Below, piece after piece: positions 19,916 to 27,021 of a stretch of DNA of 64,000 nt. Source of the DNA: Brumicola pallidula DSM 14239 = ACAM 615 (lineage in GTDB: Bacteria; Pseudomonadota; Gammaproteobacteria; Enterobacterales; Alteromonadaceae); contig NZ_AUAV01000011.1 of the NCBI RefSeq assembly GCF_000428905.1, positions 124,001 through 188,000 of the forward strand, given 5' to 3'. Within the stretch, counting starts at the first letter, position 1, and every line of letters starts with the position of its first letter. A program made the translations under genes and the position numbers. The notes below the pieces were generated by a model, which saw only the letters and a program-made list of their open reading frames with translations, did not search any database and was not told where the DNA came from.

Positions 19916-20116
19916 ATGTCCCCCCAAATTTCGCGCTACTAGATTTGAAGCCAGATTGACGGAAATATACTATTAATTATTATTGTATATAGTCAAGTTA
20001 ATAAAAAATCCCTGTTCGACATAGTGGGCGCCAAAAAAATGCAATATGGCATTATGCTTCTGGGTTAAGCAACAGCCTCAGGCTATAATATGTAAGCTTC
20101 GGTACAAAAAGATATG

Positions 20117-20560
20117 TTACTTACCTATTAATAAAGTAAGAAACGTACCTACCAAAGCGGGTTTATCTCTGTTTTTTATATCCACTTGTGCGGCAACTTT
20201 GAACAATTTCCCAGTCGGTTTCTGCTCTACATCTGCCACCTTAAACTGATATTTTATATAATCATCAACTCTAACCGGTTCAAGAAATCGTAAACTATCG
20301 ATGCCATAGTTAAGCATTGTATTACGTGTCGGATCGAGAGTAATGATTTGTTCAAACATCATTGGCATTAATGACGCTGACAAAAACCCATGTGCGATCG
20401 TGGTGCCAAATGGACTTTCTTTTGCGCATCGTTCTTGGTCAATGTGGATCCATTGATGGTCCCCTGTGGCCACTGCAAATTCATTAATTTGTTGCTGTGT
20501 AATTTTAAACCAAGTAGTTTCAGGTAAGTTGTCACCAACACTTAATTGTGAAAATTCCAT
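20117..20560 (-). CDS. MaoC family dehydratase
   Basis: The 147-residue hot-dog-fold protein has the hydratase 2 signature ATGDHQWIHIDQERCAKE...TIAHGFLSASL, with the aspartate and histidine that act in R-specific enoyl-CoA hydratases. It should hydrate or dehydrate an acyl-CoA or related thioester. The substrate is unknown. It is divergent from a LysR regulator gene, and the 143-base gap between them holds an inverted repeat, so the regulator may control it. Confidence 0.88.
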   Translation of the reverse strand: MEFSQLSVGDNLPETTWFKITQQQINEFAVATGDHQWIHIDQERCAKESPFGTTIAHGFLSASLMPMMFEQIITLDPTRNTMLNYGIDSLRFLEPVRVDDYIKYQFKVADVEQKPTGKLFKVAAQVDIKNRDKPALVGTFLTLLIGK

Positions 20561-20605
20561 ATTATTCCTATTTTTATTACTAATTTGTATTGATTTCGAT
20601 TTATA

Positions 20606-20643
20606 CTATCAATTATATTAATGTATATGGTCATTAATGATAG
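20606..20643. promoter_or_regulatory. Dyad in the MaoC-LysR divergent gap
   Basis: CTATC...ATTAATG-TATATGGT-CATTAATGATAG: a perfect 7-base inverted repeat at 20617-20623 and 20632-20638 is framed by CTATC and GATAG. Position between divergent genes fits a LysR-type operator. Confidence 0.4.
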
Positions 20644-20703
20644 ATTTAATTAGTTTTGTCGAATAGAAAATAACAATATCGCATTATAGGGAACAATTAT
20701 AAG

Positions 20704-21603
20704 ATGAATTTGAATCGTATTGACCTCAACCTGTTTGGTGTATTTGATGCCATTTACACCGCTGGCAGCTTAACTAAGGCTGCAGACGTGTTGTGTATTA
20801 CCCAGCCCGCGGTAAGTAACTCCCTCGCCCGCCTTCGAGAAATGTTGAACGACCCGTTGTTTGTAAGAACAGGTCATAGTATGACCCCAACACCAGTAGC
20901 ACAGAATATCATTGGACCTGCGCGCGAGGCGCTCGGTCTTTTGCGTAAAAGCGTGCAAGATTCACACACCTTTGAACCATCTACAGCTCACAAGGCATTC
21001 AACTTTGCTAGTCGTGATTTATTAGAGGTGAGTATTATGCCGCGACTCATGGGTCTTTTGCAGGATCGCGCCCCTAACATCACGCTAACTAACTATGAGA
21101 TTGCAAGAACCGGCGTGGTCTCAGCGATGGCAAGTGGTAGCCTAGACTTTTTTGCTGACGCGTCTGCATTCACCGACCCGCATTTACTGAAGCAGAAAAT
21201 TGCATCCGATCGTTTTGTCGTGCTTGCGAGAAAAAACCATCCTTTACTTAAAAATGGTTTGGACTTAGAGACATTCTTGCAGTTGGGACATATTAATGTA
21301 TCCCATCGTAAGAAAGGAGCTGGCCCGATCGACATGGAATTGGATAAACTAGGTAAAAAGCGTAAAGAAGTGATGCGTGGTCAACACTTTTTAACTGTTC
21401 CAAGTACCATTTTTAAAACCGACCTAATTGCTTGTCTACCCTATCACTTGGCCAAACATTATGATTTGGCAATTTACGAAATGCCATTTGAAATTGCACC
21501 CGTAGAATATTACTTGTACTGGCACGTTAGCGCCGATCATGACCTTGCTCATATTTGGATGCGTGAACAAATCATGGAAGTAGCTAAAACATACAAACAT
21601 TAA
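20704..21603 (+). CDS. LysR family transcriptional regulator
   Basis: The 299-residue protein has an N-terminal winged helix-turn-helix (about residues 5-65, with FDAIYTAGSLTKAADVLCIT and QPAVSNSLARLREML) followed by a LysR substrate-binding domain with the two-lobed periplasmic-binding fold. The opening LNRIDLNLFGVFDAIY is typical of the NodD/ToxR-like subgroup. Its effector is unknown. It is divergent from the MaoC gene, its most likely target, and is followed by an intrinsic terminator. An AGGGAAC lies upstream of the ATG. Confidence 0.92.
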   Translation: MNLNRIDLNLFGVFDAIYTAGSLTKAADVLCITQPAVSNSLARLREMLNDPLFVRTGHSMTPTPVAQNIIGPAREALGLLRKSVQDSHTFEPSTAHKAFNFASRDLLEVSIMPRLMGLLQDRAPNITLTNYEIARTGVVSAMASGSLDFFADASAFTDPHLLKQKIASDRFVVLARKNHPLLKNGLDLETFLQLGHINVSHRKKGAGPIDMELDKLGKKRKEVMRGQHFLTVPSTIFKTDLIACLPYHLAKHYDLAIYEMPFEIAPVEYYLYWHVSADHDLAHIWMREQIMEVAKTYKH

Positions 21604-21627
21604 TAGATGCGCCTGACTTAAAAGAAC

Positions 21628-21649
21628 GAGCTTATTTAGCTCTTTTTTT
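21628..21649 (+). terminator. Intrinsic terminator of the LysR gene
   Basis: GAGCT-TATTT-AGCTC followed by seven T, 25 bases after the stop codon. Confidence 0.85.
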
Positions 21650-21722
21650 GTAAGCGCTCATTGAATGAACGTGCGCGGGTAAACAAGTGGGTTTGGTCTT
21701 TTTGAAATTCCAAAGTAGCAGA

Positions 21723-22200
21723 TCATCGATATTTTCCTAGCCTGGTGTTCAATTGCTCGAGTGCTTCAAATAGCACTTCACTGGATGCATCATAGGAAAA
21801 TTGGTTAGTTGCAAAACCCACATGACAGACTTTTCTATTAACATGTTGGTGCAGCCAATCATTTAGGAATGTGATTTCACCTTTTAGATTATCGGGCACA
21901 AGCTCAATTAAACTCTTCGCTAGAGGCAACTAATTTGTCGCTAAATCCATCGCCATAAAAGATGAATCATCACCAACCATCTTCATAGCGTTTTGCTGCA
22001 ACTGATGACGTGGTGATCACATGGTCTAAGCCAAGAAAATGAATCTCTGAATAAGAACGGTGTGCAAACGGCCATGCATATGACATGTATAAGTGATATC
22101 TGTCAGCTGCTTCAACCTCTGGAAGATGGAAGCTATCTTCTTCTGCTAGTTCATGTACGTCTTTATTTGAATACCATATCCCTTTATCTAAAACAGCCAT
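21723..22200 (-). pseudogene. Glutathionyl-hydroquinone reductase, decayed
   Basis: Two fragments on the minus strand resemble the YqjG/ECM4 (glutathione S-transferase omega-like) family. The first, opening MAVLDKGIWY at 22200, contains RYHLYMSYAWPFAHR, where the family has a CPWAHR motif: the catalytic cysteine is replaced by W43. The frame stops at 21970. The second fragment, in another frame (21929-21723), reads SLIELVPDNLKGEITFLNDW and VGFATNQFSYDASSEVLFEA, matching the C-terminal helical domain. The middle (about 80-100 residues) and the C-terminal end are missing. It is divergent from the next LysR gene. Confidence 0.75.
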
Positions 22201-22312
22201 AGGAATAAACTCACTAATTTATTTGTTTTTATTTAAAGTATTTACAAATTGTTTTAACTTGAACTAACTCTAGCTGGCTTTGTTTAGTGGATAAAAATCG
22301 CTTCAGTGATAT

Positions 22313-22332
22313 TATAATTTACTGTTAGTAAA
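22313..22332 (+). promoter_or_regulatory. -10 element overlapping a palindromic operator before the second LysR gene
   Basis: TATAAT at 22313-22318 runs into the perfect dyad TTTACT-GTT-AGTAAA at 22318-22332. A diverged copy of the same arrangement is found at 24246-24265. The position at the expected transcription start suggests a repressor or autoregulatory site. Confidence 0.5.
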
Positions 22333-22356
22333 CTATTCTGTGGTTATGAGGCAAAC

Positions 22357-23247
22357 ATGGACAAATTAAGAGCTATTACTATTTTTCGTCGTGTTATTGA
22401 ATTGGGTAGCTTTAAAGCGGCTGCTGAAGATATGAGGTTATCAAAGGCAGCTATCAGCAAAAATATCAATGAATTAGAGGTTTATCTTAAAAGCCCCTTA
22501 ATCAATCGCACCACCAGAAGAATGCATATCACTGAAAATGGGCAACGCTATTACGACCATGTGCGCACCATCTTGGATGAGTTATCACATGCAGATTTAT
22601 CTATTATTGAGTCTTCACACCAACTCAGCGGCTTAATAAAAGTCTGTGTTCCGATGTCTTTAGGGATCTTGAAATTAAATCCTGCAATATGCGAATTTAT
22701 GCAATTTCATCCAGAAATCTCTATTGAAGTTATACTGAATGATCACTACGTAGATCTCATTGAACAAGGTTTAGATGTGTCCATTCGTGGTGGAGGAGCG
22801 TTACAAAACTCTAGCCTTAAATCGCGGAAGCTTCTCGATATGAAACGTGTGCTGTGTGCTTCTCCTAAATATATTGAACAAGCCGGACAGTTATTATCTC
22901 TAGATGAACTTAATCAACACAACAGCCTGATTTACAGCTTATCGTCCTCACCAAGACATTGGGTCTTTCGCAAGCAAAAAGAAAAGAAGGCAATCGACTT
23001 AGCACCCGGTTCTTATGTTGTTAATAATGGCTTAGCGCTAAAACAAGCCGTTATCGCGGGACTTGGCATCACTCTTACCCCTGAGATTTTTGTTGATAGA
23101 GAATTAAAATCAGGAGAATTAGTTAGGTTACTCCCTGAATGGCAAGCAGAGTCGCATGCACTTTATGCCATTTACCCTTATCACAAAGAGCAATCGCAAA
23201 AAGTGCGTACCTTTATTGATTTTCTGATCGACTATTTTGCTCAATGA
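22357..23247 (+). CDS. LysR family transcriptional regulator
   Basis: The 296-residue protein has an N-terminal winged helix (MDKLRAITIFRRVIELGSFK, AAEDMRLSKAAISKNINELE, about residues 1-60) and a LysR substrate-binding domain of the CrgA/AphB-like group (VPMSLGILKLNPAICEF, DVSIRGGGALQNSS). GAGG precedes the ATG. Upstream and divergent lies the dead hydroquinone reductase; downstream and convergent lies an FMN reductase. This suggests a former quinone or electrophile stress module, which is an inference from neighbours only. Confidence 0.92.
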   Translation: MDKLRAITIFRRVIELGSFKAAAEDMRLSKAAISKNINELEVYLKSPLINRTTRRMHITENGQRYYDHVRTILDELSHADLSIIESSHQLSGLIKVCVPMSLGILKLNPAICEFMQFHPEISIEVILNDHYVDLIEQGLDVSIRGGGALQNSSLKSRKLLDMKRVLCASPKYIEQAGQLLSLDELNQHNSLIYSLSSSPRHWVFRKQKEKKAIDLAPGSYVVNNGLALKQAVIAGLGITLTPEIFVDRELKSGELVRLLPEWQAESHALYAIYPYHKEQSQKVRTFIDFLIDYFAQ

Positions 23248-23283
23248 GCTAGAGATTACTGCTTAGATATCTTGATAGCCTTA

Positions 23284-23832
23284 TTACTTCGAATGATTGT
23301 CGCTTAATAGATTGAGGTGACTAACCGCATCTCTTAATTTTTCATCTAGCTCTCCGTGTTTGAGTTTTTGCTTTTTACTATCAAAATTGTCAAAAAAGCT
23401 GGGTATCGATAAGCTAGCTTTCACCTCTCCATCGAAGTAAGGGGAAGATTGAACCGCAGTAGTCAAAACACTTGAAGCGCCCGCAGAGCCAGAAGAAGTA
23501 GCTAATAATACCATTGGTTTTTTTTGGTAAACTTTTGGTTCAATGCGCGAGCACCAATCAAAAATATTTTTATAAGCTACCGTGTAAGAGCCATTGTGCT
23601 CAGCAAAAGAAATAATGATTCCATCACTATTGGCTATTTTTTCAATGAAGGCTTTGGCTAGTTTGGGATGGCCCAATTCTTCTTCTTTGTCTTGCCCGTA
23701 TAGGGGTAATTCATAATGATTCAAGTCTATTATTTCAACTTCTACTTTAGTTAATAAACTAGCTGCATACTCAACTAATTGTTTATTAATGGACTTAGAG
23801 TGATTCGTTGCAGCAAAGGCAATAACTTTCAT
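23284..23832 (-). CDS. NAD(P)H-dependent FMN reductase
   Basis: The 182-residue flavodoxin-like protein starts MKVIAFAATNHSKSINKQLV, the FMN phosphate-binding loop of the NADPH-dependent FMN reductase family (ChrR/SsuE-like), and carries ISFAEHNGSYTVAYKNIFDW, where the family usually has a PEYNGS motif around the flavin. It may reduce quinones, azo compounds or metal oxyanions; the substrate cannot be read from sequence. A good ribosome binding site (TAGGAG) precedes the ATG. It converges on the LysR gene with a 36-base gap. Confidence 0.9.
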   Translation of the reverse strand: MKVIAFAATNHSKSINKQLVEYAASLLTKVEVEIIDLNHYELPLYGQDKEEELGHPKLAKAFIEKIANSDGIIISFAEHNGSYTVAYKNIFDWCSRIEPKVYQKKPMVLLATSSGSAGASSVLTTAVQSSPYFDGEVKASLSIPSFFDNFDSKKQKLKHGELDEKLRDAVSHLNLLSDNHSK

Positions 23833-23906
23833 AGCATGCTCCTAAAACGTATTTAAAATGAAAAGATAAGAAATAGTGATTACTAAATTGTAATTCACTA
23901 TTGCAG

Positions 23907-24131
23907 TTATAAAGTTTTCTCGCTTTTTAGCACTATTATTGAAATTGGTTTAGGTGGAATTTTAATTTCTCTATCATATAATTGTGAAATTATCGTCGCT
24001 GCAATAGCAGACCATAATAGTGTCAACGAAAAGGAGTTAATAACACCTGACAATTTTGCCAATGATAGAAATGAGCCAGCAACTAAGAGAGTCACCAGTA
24101 ATGATAGGAAATGGTATCGTAAATTTTTCAT
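23907..24131 (-). CDS. Small membrane protein, function unknown
   Basis: The 74-residue frame has two hydrophobic segments (HFLSLLVTLLVAGSFLSLA and FSLTLLWSAIAATIISQL) and a basic C-terminus. The start at 24131 (MKNLRYHF) is chosen because AAGAAGG lies six bases upstream; the frame formally extends two codons further to a TTG. I recognise no family. It lies upstream of the FMN reductase on the same strand, 74 bases apart, and may be cotranscribed. Confidence 0.45.
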   Translation of the reverse strand: MKNLRYHFLSLLVTLLVAGSFLSLAKLSGVINSFSLTLLWSAIAATIISQLYDREIKIPPKPISIIVLKSEKTL

Positions 24132-24245
24132 AACCAACCTTCTTTATATTTTGGTAATCGAATTGCTCACAGAGGAGCTTGATATATTCTTGAGAGACAA
24201 AGGTATATGCATTCAAAGGAGAGATAAACATCACTTCAGTGGCTT

Positions 24246-24265
24246 TATAATCTACTGACAGTGAA
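24246..24265 (+). repeat. Diverged copy of the LysR promoter-operator
   Basis: TATAATCTACTGACAGTGAA matches TATAATTTACTGTTAGTAAA of 22313-22332, and the match extends on both sides (CACTTCAGTGGCTT against CGCTTCAGTGATAT upstream; CTGTTTTGCTATAGGTGAG against CTATTCTGTGGTTATGAG downstream). Apart from this the gap 24132-24527 shows no gene that I can support. Confidence 0.55.
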
Positions 24266-24527
24266 CTGTTTTGCTATAGGTGAGTTCTCTAACTAGCCTT
24301 TATCTGCTGATAATTAGGCTCTTGATTCAAAGCGTTATCGTTCTTAATAATATAACTATTTCTTATTTAGTGCCTTATGCTTTAATTTGAACTTTTTGTT
24401 TACTTAGAGTAGACAATAAGTTCACTAAGATGGTGTTTTTCAAAAATTATTTGTGTCGTAGACTTTGCTTCGTTAATCAAGTTTAGACAAATGAAAACAT
24501 TGAAATCTACCTGAGGAAAAACGAGTC

Positions 24528-25325
24528 ATGAAAAAATTGCTTAACCTAGCATTTATAACAGTGCTATCCACTGCAGCGGCAACCCAAAGTGTTGCAAATA
24601 CAATTTCAACAGAAGGTCAGTTAAGGCTTTCCTATAGCGATGGCAGAAAAGCAACAACGGGCGTAGACAAAGTAAATTCGGTATTAAAATCTGCTGGAAT
24701 ACGTGTCAGTACCTTACTTTTGCCAGAAGAAGTAACACCAATACTAGAAGCATCAGAAACACGCTCAATCACTGAAGCGGAAAGCAAAAAGCTAATTTCT
24801 CTCTTCTCATTACATAGAGGACAATTACTTGAACAAATAGAGAAGGCTGGCCGTAAACCTGAAGCGCATCGAGGTGGATTTTTATCAATCTCTGAAATTG
24901 GTTTAGCACCGTATCCAAAAGTGTATGACATGAAAGCAATGACACCAGAAATTATGTCATTTCTACAAGACAAGTTTGGCAAGCTTCATGTAAATAGTTC
25001 AGAAGACGGTGTAGGCATTGATGAGGTTATGACTATTGTTTCAGGTGGCCCTTGGACTTGGTTCTTTTTACTACCTGATGATGTAATCGGTAAATTAACA
25101 TTAGGTCACGTAGGCATTGGCGGACAAGCATGGCGCATTAGTTACCCTGGCTTAGTACCACATGGCGGCTATATGGATTCTGAATACGGACTTATAGTGG
25201 CACACGCACATGGTCCTAAAAACTTCGTTATGCGATATGAAGAGCAAAGTGTTGAAGGCGCGAAACTTTTAGGTACTAACTCGTGGATTGATTTTACGGG
25301 TAAAGCACCGAAGTTATTAGACTAA
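24528..25325 (+). CDS. Secreted or periplasmic protein, function unknown
   Basis: The 265-residue protein opens with a Sec signal peptide (MKKLLNLAFITVLSTAAATQ, cleavage probably after SVA or VAN). I do not recognise the family. The mature part has no cysteine. Residues about 30-110 look helical and charged; residues about 165-265 are rich in glycine and aromatics (GGPWTWFFLLPDDVIGKLTL, GHVGIGGQAWRISYPGLVPH, IVAHAHGPKNF). A GAGGAAA precedes the ATG. A 14-base inverted repeat follows the stop. The gene stands alone between decayed elements, but its own frame is intact, so it is probably expressed. Confidence 0.7.
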   Translation: MKKLLNLAFITVLSTAAATQSVANTISTEGQLRLSYSDGRKATTGVDKVNSVLKSAGIRVSTLLLPEEVTPILEASETRSITEAESKKLISLFSLHRGQLLEQIEKAGRKPEAHRGGFLSISEIGLAPYPKVYDMKAMTPEIMSFLQDKFGKLHVNSSEDGVGIDEVMTIVSGGPWTWFFLLPDDVIGKLTLGHVGIGGQAWRISYPGLVPHGGYMDSEYGLIVAHAHGPKNFVMRYEEQSVEGAKLLGTNSWIDFTGKAPKLLD

Positions 25326-25373
25326 TGTTTATTAGTCATTAAATGATAGCAATCTGAAACGACGTAATTGTTC

Positions 25374-25413
25374 AATTTAGGCACTGACTTTGAGAAGAAT
25401 CAGTGCCTAAATT
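25374..25413. repeat. Perfect 14-base inverted repeat
   Basis: AATTTAGGCACTGA (25374-25387) and its exact complement (25400-25413) flank a 12-base loop. There is no T-run, so it is not a classical terminator. It lies between the unknown secreted-protein gene and the IS66 remnant and could be a terminator stem or an element end. Confidence 0.6.
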
Positions 25414-25445
25414 ACACAGCCCATCCCCCCACCCTTTTGAGCGTG

Positions 25446-25745
25446 TCAATGGCATCGACTTTCTCTTCTTCGGTCAAATAAGCCAACACATGATGGCGGG
25501 GTAATTTGTCGGATAAGGATTTGCAGTTGGGGTATCACCTGAACACGAACACGAACAAAACCGGCTAACTCGCCTTTGGTTAGCACCAACCCAATGGAGA
25601 TTTTGCTTTTGTGATAGCTGAAACTATCTTGACAGAGTGCATACTGGCGACAATAGTTGGCTTGACTTAAACCTGAGTCACGCCATTTCGATAGATGCTC
25701 TGACCAGAACGGTGGGGCTTGGTTTGCATTTTGGATCGATTGCAC
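25446..25745 (-). mobile_element. IS66-family orfA (TnpA accessory protein) remnant
   Basis: The frame begins at a GTG and reads FWSEHLSKWRDSGLSQANYC, RQYALCQDSFSYHKSKIS, which is the helix-turn-helix N-terminus of the IS66 accessory protein TnpA (W..H...W..SGLSQ..YCR). After about residue 50 the sequence no longer resembles the family and ends in an arginine-rich tail. TnpB and the TnpC transposase are absent and I could not identify terminal inverted repeats, so this is a dead fragment. Confidence 0.7.
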
Positions 25746-25843
25746 TTCGTTTTACTCATAGATTGATGATGAGTAAATTATGCAGCAGATTAATAGGCAG
25801 CATAAGGACGTAGGTTCATTAGTCGCTTACGTTTTTTTAATCT

Positions 25844-26860
25844 TCATATATCAATCTCATTATCGACCACTACGCCCGTTAAAAACTCACTTAGCAGGTT
25901 CATAACGTATTCTGGTTGCTCATGATGCACCCAATGCGTTGCCCCTGGTATTTTAAAAACACGCAAATTGGGAACCCATTTATCAAGTCCAAGTAGGTTA
26001 TCGATAACAAATGCCGAATCGTTCTCCCCCCAAATAACGAGTGTCGGTACGTTAATTCTGATGTTGGGTATTTTTAAAGGTGCTTGCTGGCTTACATAAC
26101 CTTTAGTTTTAATTTGCGGCATTTTACGGTAATAGTTAAGCATATTTTCAAGTGATTTTGGGTGGTTCCACTGGCTGATATATTGAGTAAGTTGACGCCC
26201 AGAAAATAAACCATGTGTCTTATTTTTACTGCTGGACACATTGTTATTCGAATTCGCGGCAATAGTGCACGTATCTTCGAGTTCAGGTGCAAAAAATTGA
26301 GGGCCAAACAACTTTTTGAACATACTAAAGTCATTGGCTTTTATTTTGCTTGCAGCATCGGGGTGCATAAAATCTGCAATATATTCACTCTTTTCCTGTT
26401 GAATTGTGTTGTCCCTCATTTCACGCGTAAAAGCGCTTGGGTGCGCTGCATTAATAATGGTGAGGCTGTGTAATAATGCGCCATGAAAAGCGGCTAGTGG
26501 CCACGCAATTGCGCCTCCCCAATCATGCGCAACAAGATGGACTTTTTGTGGTCTCGAATCAATTTTCTGTGCCCTCTTAATTACCATCTGCTCAATGAAC
26601 GCTGCCATCAACTGAATAAGATTTCCTATATTGTAATCATCCGCGCTTTCGAAACCATTGGAGTATCGATAACCAGGCAAGTCAGGCGCAATGACACAGT
26701 AATCGATAGACATAGCGTGCAAATACGTTTCCCAAGCCCAACTGCATTCTGGAAAACCATGAAAAAATAACAGCATAGGCTTAGTGGTAATATCGTCGAT
26801 GTTGGCACTAAGGTATTGAATAGTCGTGGTTGGGAATACGACTTCATATTCTGAGATCAT
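25844..26860 (-). CDS. Alpha/beta hydrolase, epoxide hydrolase-like
   Basis: From the ATG at 26860 (MISEYEVVFPTTTIQYLSAN) the protein has 338 residues; an upstream frame opening adds 22 unrelated residues and is rejected because AAAGGTGA lies just before MISEYEVV. Motifs are the oxyanion HGFPE, the nucleophile elbow VAHDWGGAIAW with aspartate as nucleophile, a cap domain in the middle, WGENDSAFV and the catalytic histidine in GATHWVHHEQPE. An aspartate nucleophile points to epoxide hydrolase or haloalkane dehalogenase chemistry. It lies downstream of an acyl-CoA dehydrogenase gene, separated by a terminator and a repeat array. Confidence 0.88.
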   Translation of the reverse strand: MISEYEVVFPTTTIQYLSANIDDITTKPMLLFFHGFPECSWAWETYLHAMSIDYCVIAPDLPGYRYSNGFESADDYNIGNLIQLMAAFIEQMVIKRAQKIDSRPQKVHLVAHDWGGAIAWPLAAFHGALLHSLTIINAAHPSAFTREMRDNTIQQEKSEYIADFMHPDAASKIKANDFSMFKKLFGPQFFAPELEDTCTIAANSNNNVSSSKNKTHGLFSGRQLTQYISQWNHPKSLENMLNYYRKMPQIKTKGYVSQQAPLKIPNIRINVPTLVIWGENDSAFVIDNLLGLDKWVPNLRVFKIPGATHWVHHEQPEYVMNLLSEFLTGVVVDNEIDI

Positions 26861-26912
26861 TGGGTCACCTTTAAATTTGACCAAAAACAAAGCCAACGTA
26901 TTTGAGTTTAAA

Positions 26913-26946
26913 AAAAAGACGAGCACATTAACGTGTTCGTCTTTTT
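26913..26946. terminator. Bidirectional hairpin terminator
   Basis: AAAAAGACGAGCAC-ATTAAC-GTGTTCGTCTTTTT, one G-T mismatch, with A- and T-runs at both ends. It lies downstream of the acyl-CoA dehydrogenase gene on the minus strand. Confidence 0.85.
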
Positions 26947-26954
26947 ATATTATC

Positions 26955-27019
26955 TTTACAAAAGCTATTCACAAAAGCTCTTTACAAAAGCTCTTTACAA
27001 AAGCTCTTTACAAAAGCCT
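26955..27019. repeat. Tandem repeat, 13 bases x 5
   Basis: Five adjacent copies of TTTACAAAAGCTC with one or two substitutions in the first, second and last copy, 65 bases in all. The array ends three bases before the stop codon of the acyl-CoA dehydrogenase gene. Confidence 0.9.
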
Positions 27020-27021
27020 AC

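Noticed and set aside
24037-24234. 65-residue minus-strand frame beginning MMFISPLN
   Set aside because: It overlaps the small membrane protein in another frame and runs across the duplicated promoter, with no family or signal.
26953-27019. Possible CRISPR array
   Set aside because: The 13-base units are directly adjacent with no spacers, so it is a simple tandem repeat.
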